NCBI RefSeq assembly: GCF_014839805.1
Contig: NC_051121.1
Location: forward strand, 4,199,116-4,263,115
Length of the DNA: 64,000 nt
Direction of reading: 5' to 3'
DNA from: Manduca sexta
Lineage: Eukaryota > Arthropoda > Insecta > Lepidoptera > Sphingidae
Both the position numbers and the translations under genes were made by a program. Each line of letters begins with the position of its first letter. The stretch's first letter is position 1. This document shows, one piece after another, positions 56,124 through 64,000 of this stretch. Under the pieces are notes generated by a model. That model saw only the letters and a program-made list of their open reading frames with translations. It ran no database searches and had not been told where the DNA came from.

Positions 56124-58448
56124 ATGCCTTCCCCCTGTGAACCCTGCAAAGGTAAGTACATAAATTCCTTTGAATTGTATGTCTAAATTAATACTTCTAA
56201 GATACTGTGATAGTATAAATTTAGCTAGAAATATAGTACTTTGTTGTGTTGTAAATATTTGAAAATTTTTAACCGTAAAACCATATAGAGATTTTTAATT
56301 CGAATTACAATATAAAAAGGTTTAAAATCACCTTTTGCTATTTGATACAACAAAAGTAAACTACAGACATATTTACATAGTCCTACCATAATTAAAGAGT
56401 AGGTATCTATTATACCTAGTCTTGCCATAAATATTGTAATAAAGAAAAAAGAAAATTGTTAACTGCAAATAACATTTATTACTTTTACAGTGTGTCAGTT
56501 TAATACATAAATATAAAACAATTAAAAATATAAAAAGCTTATTCGAAGTGGTCTCCATTGGCTGCAATACAGTCCTTTAAACGATGAGGCCAGTTATCAA
56601 TAGAAGCACGCACTCTTTCCATGGGAAAATTCTTCACTGCCAATCGTATAGATTGTTTTAGGGACTCCAAATTATCATGGCGTTTAGAGCAAGCTGTACT
56701 CTCTAAAACTGACCACAAATCATAATCCAGCGGATTAAGATCGGGACTAGACGACGGCCAGTCTTCAGCTCTGATGAAGTCCGAAACGTTCGATTCCAAC
56801 CAAGACTGCGTGGACCGAGCTTTATGACCCGGCGCCGAGTCTTGCTGGAAGGACCATACTTGGTTATTGAACATGGTGATGTTAAGGGGCTTAACTACCT
56901 TCTCAAGAATGGTATCTTGATACACTTGTGCCGATGTTTTGATACCTTTTTCACAAAAATATGGCTCAGTCACTCCTTCATAGCTAACACCCCACCAAAC
57001 CATCACTGAAGTCGGATAATGTCCACGTTGCACTCTGTCGACTAATTGGGAAGCTTCCTTAGAGCTTTGAGCATAAATACGGTCATTTTGTTTGTTAAAA
57101 TGTTGCTCAATTGTAAAAATTTTCTCATCCGTAAACAAAATTTTTCTGTGACCTCCCTTTGCGTACCGCTTCAGTAGTTGTTTCGATTTTACCACCCTAT
57201 TCTTCTTTAAATTATCAGTTAAGAAATGGCCAGTGCGTCTCTTATAGGCTGCAAGTCCTAAGTCATCTTTTAAAATACGCGACATGGTTCTAGGTGCTAT
57301 CTTCATTTCCCGAGATAAAATCTTTTGCTTTCGGACAGGATTTCTTCGAATTCTTTCCCTTACTGCTTTGACCACCTTTTTCGTACGAACACTACGTGGA
57401 CGGCCAGATCTTTTTCTGTCACAAACAGAGGAGGTCTCATTGTACCTATTAATAGCCCGGTACACAAACATTTTACTAATACCAAGTGTATGGAGAGTTT
57501 TAAAAATTGCATTTGGCTCCATACCTACTTTGTGTAATGCTATCACAGCGATTCGGTTCTCTTTATCACCCCACACCATTTTAATATCGCAAAATATTTT
57601 ACAATGTATTGGCGCCAAAATGAGAAAACACAATGAACAATCGTATAAAAATGACAGATTCGAAATTCAAATGTAATATTTTTTTATAATTAAGTGTAAC
57701 AGTATTTATGGCCAGACTAAGTATATGCTGATTTTTACATTGTATTACTAAATGCAACCAAATAAGTTTATGTTTTTGAAAATAACACTTTACAATAAGT
57801 TACACGAACTCTACATATGAAATAAAAAAGTGTATGTTTTGAACAAAATAAATACTGTATATAAAATGAAAAGTTTTCTCACTTTATTAGGCGTGTGAAG
57901 AATAGATTTTAGGAAATAAAATTTTAATAATCATTTCGTATTGTTCATCCCTCACAAGTTTAGGTTGTGAATTATGACAGTAGTCTAAAATGTGAGTTAT
58001 TTTCTCCTCAGATTCCTGCAAGGACGGCGCCTGCACCACCAACTGCGCTTGCAAGGACAAAGGCTGCAACGACTGCTCATCTAAAGGTATAATTAATAGT
58101 CTTCTAAACGTCCTTTATTACGACGAAACTATCGGGTTTCGTTCTTTTCCTCTTTCCTTCGATATTTCGAAGGCATTTATGTATACCAAAAATCAAGAAA
58201 ACGTGTTGGTTGTAAGAACTCACCTCTATTACAAGGGTAGTCCTTAACCAAATACACTGTTGTCAGTTATTATTATTAGAAAAACTCTCAAATTTTAATT
58301 TGATTTTTTTAATAATTGGAATTAAACGTATTCAGCATTGTAAAACTTCAACATAATAAATACATTGCAACACAACGCACCCACGAAAAGACTGTCTTTC
58401 TAAGATTATATTTCAGCTTAATTTAATTTTCCAGGCGGCTGTTGCTAA
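56124..58448 (+). CDS. Metallothionein, 38 aa, 10 Cys; intron 1 carries a mariner
   Basis: Exons 56124-56151, 58012-58086 and 58435-58448 (TAA), both introns phase 1. The protein starts MPSPCEPCKDSCKDGACTTN, continues CACKDKGCNDCSSK and ends GGCC. Its ten cysteines (5, 8, 12, 17, 21, 23, 28, 31, 37, 38) show C-x2-C, C-x3-C-x-C and terminal CC patterns, with no aromatics: a typical small arthropod metallothionein that binds metal ions in the cytosol. TATAAAA (56056) and a TCAGT initiator (56091) precede the ATG, whose context is AAG before ATG. Intron 1 is long because a complete DD37D transposon sits in it on the opposite strand (56413-57723). Two nucleotides after the stop a second, GC-rich ORF begins (58451), described separately. 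The gene forms a head-to-head pair with the membrane-protein gene ending at 54621. Confidence 0.88.
56413..57723 (-). mobile_element. DD37D mariner/Tc1-type (maT-like) transposon, copy 2, apparently intact
   Basis: The element is 1311 bp between TA duplications (56411-56412 and 57724-57725), with the same inverted ends as copy 1. It lies inside intron 1 of the 38-aa metallothionein gene, antisense to it. The transposase ORF is unbroken, so the copy could still be active or is very young. Its insertion lengthens the metallothionein intron from about 0.55 to 1.86 kb. Confidence 0.94.
56539..57579 (-). CDS. DD37D transposase, 346 aa, intact
   Basis: The likely start is the ATG at 57579 (MVWGDKENRIAV), because the upstream 18 codons of open frame lack a conventional ATG; stop at 56539. 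N-terminal helix-turn-helix DNA-binding domains span about residues 1-110 and include an AT-hook-like RSGRPRS. The DDE/D domain has D in FTDEKIFTIEQ, D in FQQDSAPGHKA and D in SPDLNPLDYDLW. Thirty-seven residues separate the second and third Asp, the spacing that defines the maT (DD37D) branch of the Tc1/mariner superfamily. The enzyme cuts and pastes the element at TA sites. All catalytic residues and both ends are present, so activity is possible. Confidence 0.93.
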   Translation of the reverse strand: MVWGDKENRIAVIALHKVGMEPNAIFKTLHTLGISKMFVYRAINRYNETSSVCDRKRSGRPRSVRTKKVVKAVRERIRRNPVRKQKILSREMKIAPRTMSRILKDDLGLAAYKRRTGHFLTDNLKKNRVVKSKQLLKRYAKGGHRKILFTDEKIFTIEQHFNKQNDRIYAQSSKEASQLVDRVQRGHYPTSVMVWWGVSYEGVTEPYFCEKGIKTSAQVYQDTILEKVVKPLNITMFNNQVWSFQQDSAPGHKARSTQSWLESNVSDFIRAEDWPSSSPDLNPLDYDLWSVLESTACSKRHDNLESLKQSIRLAVKNFPMERVRASIDNWPHRLKDCIAANGDHFE

Positions 58449-58450
58449 CA

Positions 58451-58579
58451 ATGGACCGAGCTAGGAGCAGGCGCCCTTCCCGTTTCACCCGGATCAGTAA
58501 TGTGCTAGAGACCTGCTTCCCTGTTGCCTTTACTGTCGTCTTCCTCATCACCATTATATTGTTCTATTGCTTTATCTAA
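58451..58579 (+). CDS. Possible 42-codon membrane microprotein ORF right after the metallothionein stop
   Basis: The ATG lies 2 nt after the metallothionein TAA (TAACAATGG), in the -1 frame, with A at -3 and G at +4. The product starts MDRARSRRPSRFTRISNVLE, a basic head, and continues TCFPVAFTVVFLITIILFYC, a hydrophobic segment of membrane-helix length, then FI and stop. The stretch is far more GC-rich than the surrounding intergenic DNA and many codons end in C, which suggests selection on coding. The frame stays open up to the exon-3 acceptor, so it could be translated by reinitiation after the short metallothionein ORF, or from another transcript spliced into the same exon in phase 2. I recognise no family. 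Chance cannot be excluded, and the last metallothionein of the cluster (60645) has no such ORF. Confidence 0.4.
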   Translation: MDRARSRRPSRFTRISNVLETCFPVAFTVVFLITIILFYCFI

Positions 58580-58892
58580 ATTATATGGTTTATTGAAGTA
58601 AACAATTTATTTTATTTTATTCATTTCTTGTTCAGTATTTGATTAGGTTTTATTTAAAACGATTCGAGACGTTTGGTTGTCTATTTGTTTTGTAAATATT
58701 GTAAAATATTTACACTAAATACGCATTATTAACTTGTACGTTGGTATCATAAATTATTCTCTTCAGAAAAGTAGCACTTGATGCTATAAATAACTCGGTA
58801 ACATTAATAAAATAATATACAGACATTCGTAATATATTTAAGTTGATCACATCTATACTATTATATAAAGCTAAAGAGTTTGTTTGAACGCG

Positions 58893-59138
58893 CTAATCTC
58901 AGGAAGTATCGGTCCAAACTGAAAAATTCTTTTTGCGTTGGATAGCCCTTTGTTCGTGGAGCGCTATAGGCTATATATCATCACGCTATGACCAATAAGA
59001 GCGGAGCAGTAATGGCTAATCTCAGGAACTACCGGTTTGAACTGAAAAAATCTTTTTGTGTTGGATAGCCCTTTGTTCCTGGAGTGCTATAGGCTATATA
59101 TCATCACGCTATGACTAATAGGAGCGAAGCAATAATGA
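58893..59138 (+). repeat. 123-bp tandem duplication in a repeat
   Basis: CTAATCTCAGGAAGTATCGG at 58893 and CTAATCTCAGGAACTACCGG at 59016 start two copies that both continue TTGGATAGCCCTTTGTTC and GCTATAGGCTATATATCATC. It is part of a degraded retroelement; the following piece ends GGGCGGAGCCGCGGGC (about 59449). Confidence 0.85.
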
Positions 59139-60169
59139 AACATGTTGCAAAAACGGGGAAAAATTATTAGTTTTGAGAGCTTCCGTTGTGTGCGCTGCGT
59201 AAACGGTTAAAGTTATGCAACAATGATGTATGACGGGATTGTTCCTCTTAAAAAGTTCTTAAAAATATATTATAAAACAAAGTCCCCCGCTGCATCTGTC
59301 TGCCTGAACGTGTTAAACTCAAAAACTACCCAACGTATTAAGATGAAATTTTGTATGAAGACACTTTGAGACCCTGGGAAGAACATAGGCTCCCGGGAAA
59401 CTACTACTTTTATAACGGAAAACTTTAGCCTGAAAAACTTAATAACGCGGGCGGAGCCGCGGGCAAAAGCTAGTTGTATTATAATATGCATGTCGCCTTT
59501 AGGTTTAGTGGCAGAGTATAATATGGGCTCTAGGAGACGTCCTGGCTTTCATTCCCAAGTCGGTCAAACATTTTATGTGGATTTTTTTGCCCAAACCTAA
59601 CCCTAGAATGTGCGATACTCATTTTGACGTGTGTGTTTTAACTAAATCGAATGACATTACAGCTGACTATTTCTTTATGCTCAATCAAAGGATATGATAT
59701 AACAAAATCAATACTAGCGTTTTCTTCTTCATATCTACACTCTTGATAGGATGATATTAGTTTTCTATGATTGAAAAAAGCATTGCAAGGTGCACCGCCA
59801 CCCACATTGAAGGGACACAATATGACGTTGAAAATTATTATCTGTATAATCTTTTTTAATCAGTCACATGGTAAATACCTATTTTAAACTTAATTTGTAT
59901 AGCATTGAGGTTTATAATAGAGCTAACATGACTTTACACTTTAAAATAAAAACAATATATGTTCTCATTAGCATAGTTCTGGATAGATGGGGTGGAATAC
60001 ACATGGCGAATGGCCTTCGAGAATTAAGGTGTAAATATGTGTGTGTGAGTTCTACGGGAAACTCTAGTACTTCATTTTAGGACTGATTGTATGTACTATG
60101 AATATCTAGTTTTCATTAGATTCGGTAATAATATAATGTCTAAAGACAATGAGATATGCGTATATGTAT

Positions 60170-60497
60170 AAAAAGCGGCGATAGCCGAGTTGGTTGTGGA
60201 ACGGACTGCCGAGACGAATGTCCGCAGGTTCCAATCCCAAAGGCACTAACCTCTGACTTTTCTAGAAAAAATATGCGTGTATTCTTTGTGAATTATCGTT
60301 GCTTTAACGGTTAAGGAAAACATTGTGAGGAAACCTGCATAACTGAGAAGTTCTCTATAAGAATTTCGAGGGTGTGTGAAGTCTACCAATCCGCACTAGG
60401 CCATCGTGGTGGACTAAGGCCTAAACCCTCTCAGTAGTGGGGAGGCCCGTGGCCAACAATGAGACAGTATATAATACAGGACTGATATTATTATACC
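60170..60497 (+). mobile_element. tRNA-derived SINE, family 1
   Basis: The head TAGCCGAGTTGG and GGTTCCAATCC are the A and B boxes. The body and the tail (ACAGGACTGATATTATTATA) match the copy at 34659. Intergenic, between two metallothionein 3' ends. Confidence 0.85.
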
Positions 60498-60644
60498 CTG
60501 CGTATGCGTATCCCTTATATATAAAGTAGAAAATAAAGGAGTTATATATTAACAATATTATTTATTACATGATCAAAATATAATTCAAATCATTAACATA
60601 GTAAATTGTTAAATATTCAAAGCCCATGAAGTCACGCAGCAAGG

Positions 60645-61435
60645 TTAACAGCAACCGCCTGAAATAGACATTTGTTGAAATAAGGATAATGTAATATAAC
60701 CAACTGGATGGACGTGAAATAAAATATTGGATCCTTTAAGTTTGACATATGTGAACAACATAATACATGTCAATTTCATTTTCATATTTAAGAAAAATTT
60801 AGTTATTTTGAAAAACAGTCTTATCAAGAAGATTATTAAGACGCAAACGTTTAAGGTGGTTATATTATAAGCCAATTATATATCCCTTTCCTTTTTAGAG
60901 ATTATGTATTAGAATAAGAATTTTATTAAAATGTATGTATGTACCTTTGCTTGTGTTAGGATATATTTTATATTCGCTCTGAAAGCGACCACCATTAGGT
61001 GTTAAAACCTGCCACGTAAGTGTGTCGCGTTCCGGGATCAACCTTTCTATAACCGATTCCAATAGACCAGCATAATTGTGTCGACTGTCGAGGGGTAATC
61101 ATCTCTCGTCAGTCGACATTCTATTGGACCCCACTTCAGTTACCATCAGTTGCAGTAAGGTCACTTTGTTGTGCTCGTATAAAATCTACTTGAAAATAAA
61201 AACATAAATAAGTACCTTTTGTAGAGGAGCAGTCGGAGCAGTTGGGTTCACAGCTGCAATTGTCCTGGCAGTTCGCATCACCATCCTTGCAAGAATCTAA
61301 GGCAACAGACAACCAGTAAACATTAAAACCAAAAATAATCGAAAACATACTATATTAATAACACATACATTACAATTTGAAATGAATAATAAAGAATAGA
61401 TTTTTACCTTTGCAGGGTTCACAAGGGGCAGGCAT
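60645..61435 (-). CDS. Metallothionein, 40 aa, 10 Cys
   Basis: Minus strand, exons 61408-61435, 61216-61296 and 60645-60658 (TAA), both introns phase 1. The protein starts MPAPCEPCKDSCKDGDANC, continues QDNCSCEPNCSDCSSTK and ends GGCC. Ten cysteines at 5, 8, 12, 19, 23, 25, 29, 32, 39 and 40 match the 38-aa neighbour almost one for one; the main change is two extra residues before the third pair. It is clearly a paralogue of that neighbour and lies tail to tail with it. A TATATAAAA box reads on the minus strand at 61519-61527, about 85 bp before the ATG, and AATAAA reads near 60563. Intron 2 contains a copy of the dispersed repeat found in the 40-41 kb satellite (about 60998-61175). The conserved DSCKDG start of exon 2 and the GGCC end suggest recent duplication. 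Confidence 0.88.
60998..61175 (-). repeat. Satellite-related dispersed repeat in intron 2 of the 40-aa metallothionein
   Basis: On the minus strand it reads CAAAGTGACC, then CAATAGAATGTCGACTGACG and the GATTACCCCTCGACAGTCGA core, then the GCGACACACTTACGTGGC end: a full-length, unamplified version of the element that became the 130-bp satellite. Confidence 0.75.
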
Positions 61436-61518
61436 TTTGATGTTTGTTGTTTATTTTAGTTGAACTACTGAAAACAGGAGATGGTGATTGAATGATAACT
61501 TGAATGCAGTGGGTGCCA

Positions 61519-61527
61519 TTTTATATA
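61519..61527 (-). promoter_or_regulatory. TATA box of the 40-aa metallothionein
   Basis: TATATAAAA reads on the minus strand, 84-92 bp upstream of the ATG at 61435. No perfect TGCRCNC metal-response core was found between it and 61700; TGCGCGT near 61563 misses the consensus at the last base. Confidence 0.55.
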
Positions 61528-62431
61528 CTAAAGCATTTTAGTAAAAACAGTCAAGTGCAAGGCTGCGCGTTGGAAAGACCCCGATTTCTTTATCAATGCT
61601 TTTTTCAAACACTACTTGTGATAAGGTCGTGTTTGAAGAGATATTTCGAGTTATATACAATATATACTAAGAATCAGACTTCGGCGTTTGTTGTGTGTTC
61701 AACATAAAAACGCACAAAAAATACAATATATTACAATTAAGTGTTACACTTTAATAGACGTTCCACCTATTATAAAATTATTAAAAAGACATCGCCTTGC
61801 TTATGAAAGTTTTTATATTAAAAACATGTGCGTGTTTTGTTGGTTTTTTAATTGTATTTTTCATATATTGTCTATCTCGAGAGGCAATGAAACAAACTTA
61901 TATTTATACTGCTACAAGAAGGCACCAGCGCAAATTATACAACTAACATCATTAATTTCCCATAAATTTATCACAATATAACAAGAAGATTAAAATCTCT
62001 CGACAGGTTCCCCGTCAGTACCTATATTTTTATAATATTCTGTAAAATCACTTACCGCCATTTTCAATAGTGATCTTTATCGCTTTTTTCGGTCTATCTC
62101 AAATATGTACCAATCAGAACATTTTTTTGTCATGCTTACAAACGAGATATTTTGATTGGTTCATTCTCGGAATCAGATTGAAGATTGAGATTGGGATCAT
62201 TTATTGAAAATGGCTGTTGGTCGAAGTTTCTGTTCTCTGTTTTTTAACATGATCTAATTGGAACCGATTATCCGCTTGTCACGAGTCATTTAACTTTTGT
62301 TAGCGTTCCGCATCAATGTCAAATGTTTAAAAAGGTCGCTTTTTATTTATTTTTGTCATTGCAATGCAATTTATTGGTGCATTACGAAGCATTGTTATGA
62401 TAAATTTGTCACGGATAACACGTCTTTCTGT

Positions 62432-62437
62432 TATAAA
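62432..62437 (+). promoter_or_regulatory. TATA box for the possible 4-Cys peptide gene
   Basis: TATAAA in a GTTATAAATAC context, 75 bp before the proposed ATG at 62507. In a very AT-rich genome this is weak on its own. It counts because spacing, ATG and splice donor follow in order. Confidence 0.35.
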
Positions 62438-62506
62438 TACTACCGTAGGAATTTCAAGTAAATGCTTCTAATTTTTGAGTAACAACTCTTTCACTTATTT
62501 GTTACA

Positions 62507-63792
62507 ATGAAAGTTATCGATGGACGCTCGTGTAAGTTTCTCATTCGTTTTCAATTTCTTTAAAGTGTATCTGTGTGTGCTGTCATCTTTTCAATTCTGA
62601 TATCATTTGCCTTTATAAATTTACTGCCTCTTGATCACCGTTTTGCCAGCGTGACAGAGTTTTTCCGGGATAAAGTCCCGCTCTAAATATTTCCAAGATG
62701 AAATATCTTATGTCACAAACTATCTTCATACCAAATTTCATCGAAACCCGTTCGTTAGTTTTTGATTTATCAGACAGATGGACAGGCAAACGCGGCAGGG
62801 GAATTGTTTCATAAGGCCTAGTGACAGCTGCATCATAATAATTAAATTCAAAAAAACGTTCCAAATAATGATCGCGTCGTTGTTCATAATTATTACACCA
62901 AAGAATACTCTAGAACTACGTTTTATAAAATTAAACTTTATACCTACATCTAGTCATAAATTCAGTAAACACTTCAACCCGTTACATTGTTCTATAAATC
63001 TATATTTGCACACATATTGTTTGAGTCAGGAATCCGGTAAATATACAGTAGAGGGTAAATCTATTTTTATCATCAGATCTGAAGCCTGACACGCCTTGGA
63101 GCAAGGAGTGCGTGCCGGGCTGCGATTGCCACGATATCTACATAGATAGTGAGTATTGAATCATAAAATAATAGCGTAATTCATAAGTTGCTATTTTTGC
63201 CCATGTCGAAGTTTGGATCCAACAGGGCCTTATCCGTCTTTTTCCAATTACAACTCTTCTAATGGCAGGTTGGTTTTAATAGCCTTTAGGTAAAAAAGGC
63301 AAAAATCCCTTATTTATGCCTATCTAAAAGCAGTCCTTCGATTACGCCCGTAATTACAAAAAAATATTCGTCTAAGTAAACCCTGAGTGACCAAACAGCT
63401 TATATCATGTGTTGGTGTTATTCACAATGTATCTAACTATATTTAATTTGATCTTATGAAATAAAATTTAGGCCTTTACGGTATTAACCAATAAAATCAT
63501 GAGCATTAAAATCGTAATGTAAATGTATTTTTTGATTGCTTTGAGTGGCGAGACGAGCTTACCGTTCGCCTGATGGTAAGCGATACGACCGCCCATAAAC
63601 ATTAGAAACATCATCCTACAACTCGAATTACAAAGCATTGTTTGGTATTCCACTGCGTTCGCCATTCTGAGACATGAGATGTTGTCTTATTATGTCCAGT
63701 AGTTACACTGGATATAGCCGGCTGGTCTAAAACAATATAAGAATTTAAAGTCCTTGCCAATTTCTTTTTCAGATTCCTGTATCAAGTTATAA
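62507..63792 (+). CDS. Possible 38-aa, 4-Cys peptide gene with metallothionein-like exon plan
   Basis: Three exons fit in frame: 62507-62531 (ATG, donor GTAAGT), 63077-63148 (pyrimidine-rich acceptor, donor GTGAGT) and 63773-63792 (acceptor TTTTTCAG, TAA). Both introns are phase 1, as in the metallothioneins. The product starts MKVIDGRSYLKPDTPWSKEC, continues VPGCDCHDIYID and ends NSCIKL. Cysteines at 20, 24 and 26 repeat the C-x3-C-x-C core; a fourth is at 35. TATAAA at 62432 is 75 bp before the ATG. Unlike a metallothionein it contains Trp, Tyr and His, so it may be a diverged member, a different metal peptide or a decaying copy. Exon 3 starts ATTCCTG, like exon 2 of the 38-aa metallothionein, which could be a trace of ancestry. 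It is head to head with the 40-aa metallothionein. No transcript evidence is available. Confidence 0.4.
62635..62790 (+). repeat. SINE/LINE-tail-like repeat in intron 1 of the 4-Cys gene
   Basis: GAGTTTTTCCGGGATAAAGTCC and CCAAATTTCATCGAAACCCG match the tail family at 12928, ending with CAGACAGATGGACAGGC, a very common lepidopteran repeat ending. Confidence 0.6.
63535..63720 (-). repeat. Dispersed repeat with LFMGG-like frame, second copy
   Basis: The minus strand reads GGCGAACGCAGTGGAATACC and the translation MFMGGRIAYHQANGKLV, as at 20560-20830. It lies in the last intron of the 4-Cys gene. The 65-codon frame is not a gene. Confidence 0.7.
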
Positions 63793-64000
63793 GATGGATG
63801 AAATTGGTGCTTCGTTTAAATATTATTGGCGTTTATACAGGGTCATTTCGACATTGCGTTACTAAATGAAACCACAAGTTCGTGGTGACCTCTGCTAACA
63901 CCGTGCAAAAGATTATTCACAAGTAACGAATATTTACGTCAATAATCTCGATTTTAGATTTATGGTTTTTTGATCACGCTGTCTCTTAGCGCGCTTAACT

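Larger units (their letters stand above)
58580..60644. other. Tail-to-tail intergenic region between two metallothioneins
   Basis: It contains a 123-bp duplication (58893-59138), a repeat tail (59270-59475), a tRNA-head-like block (about 59505-59640) and a family-1 SINE (60170-60497). A 60-codon minus frame (59638-59820) with five Cys has no splice or promoter support. No gene called. Confidence 0.6.
61436..62506. other. Divergent spacer between the 40-aa metallothionein and the 4-Cys peptide gene
   Basis: A 1.07-kb head-to-head spacer with TATA boxes on both sides (61519, minus; 62432, plus). Otherwise AT-rich. A minus-strand ATGGCG followed by GTAAGTG at 62054-62061 could be a tiny exon but has no partner. 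Confidence 0.5.

Noticed and set aside
59638..59820. 60-codon minus-strand ORF with five Cys
   Set aside because: No metallothionein spacing, no splice sites or promoter; contains aromatic residues throughout.
62054..62061. ATGGCG followed by GTAAGTG on the minus strand
   Set aside because: A 6-nt exon without a partner exon; too little to call.

Overview
The window looks like AT-rich insect nuclear DNA, most probably from a moth or butterfly. Genes are split into short exons with GT/AG introns. Coding exons are clearly more GC-rich than the introns. The spaces between exons hold short dispersed repeats of lepidopteran type: tRNA-derived SINEs with A and B boxes, MITE-like pieces, and two DD37D mariner/Tc1-type transposons. 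The Lepidoptera call is inferred from repeat and gene style. No marker gene proves it.

Layout. (1) 1-3995: repeats and AT-rich DNA, with no exon recognised. (2) 3996-38717, plus strand: one large gene. I reconstructed 16 consecutive exons in a single open frame of 1469 codons plus stop; the 5' start was not found. The N-terminal part is a class-V aminotransferase / cysteine-desulfurase-like fold, the middle is a long Ser-rich linker in one 1.56-kb exon, and the C-terminal part is a TtcA-like PP-loop (tRNA thiolase-like) domain. The PLP lysine is kept. The desulfurase cysteine and histidine, the consensus SGGxDS, the CxxC pairs and the LDD motif are all changed, so the protein looks like a conserved double pseudoenzyme. 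Introns of 9 and 14 kb carry repeats, including mariner copy 1. (3) 38718-42675: 3' flank with a 130-bp tandem satellite that carries an E-box in nearly every unit. (4) 42676-44134, minus: a 49-residue, 10-cysteine metallothionein. (5) 44135-53960: about 10 kb without a supported gene. (6) 53961-63792: a compact cluster of four small cysteine-motif genes in alternating orientation (minus, plus, minus, plus), forming two head-to-head pairs. Two are classical 10-cysteine metallothioneins. One is a membrane-spanning protein with a single C-x3-C-x-C motif, and one is a 38-residue four-cysteine peptide. All share early introns in phase 1, and three of the four, like the outlying metallothionein, have a first coding exon of exactly 28 nt.

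Two points deserve most attention. The first is the small-gene cluster, where the metallothionein exon plan seems to have been reused for a membrane-tethered protein, and where one metallothionein has a GC-rich 42-codon membrane-peptide ORF starting 2 nt after its stop. The second is the fused desulfurase-like / PP-loop-like gene whose open frame survives although both active sites have degenerated. The metallothioneins would buffer Zn, Cu or Cd in the cytosol; a role for the membrane member at a membrane is inference. All exon models come from reading splice sites and frame by eye, without transcript data.
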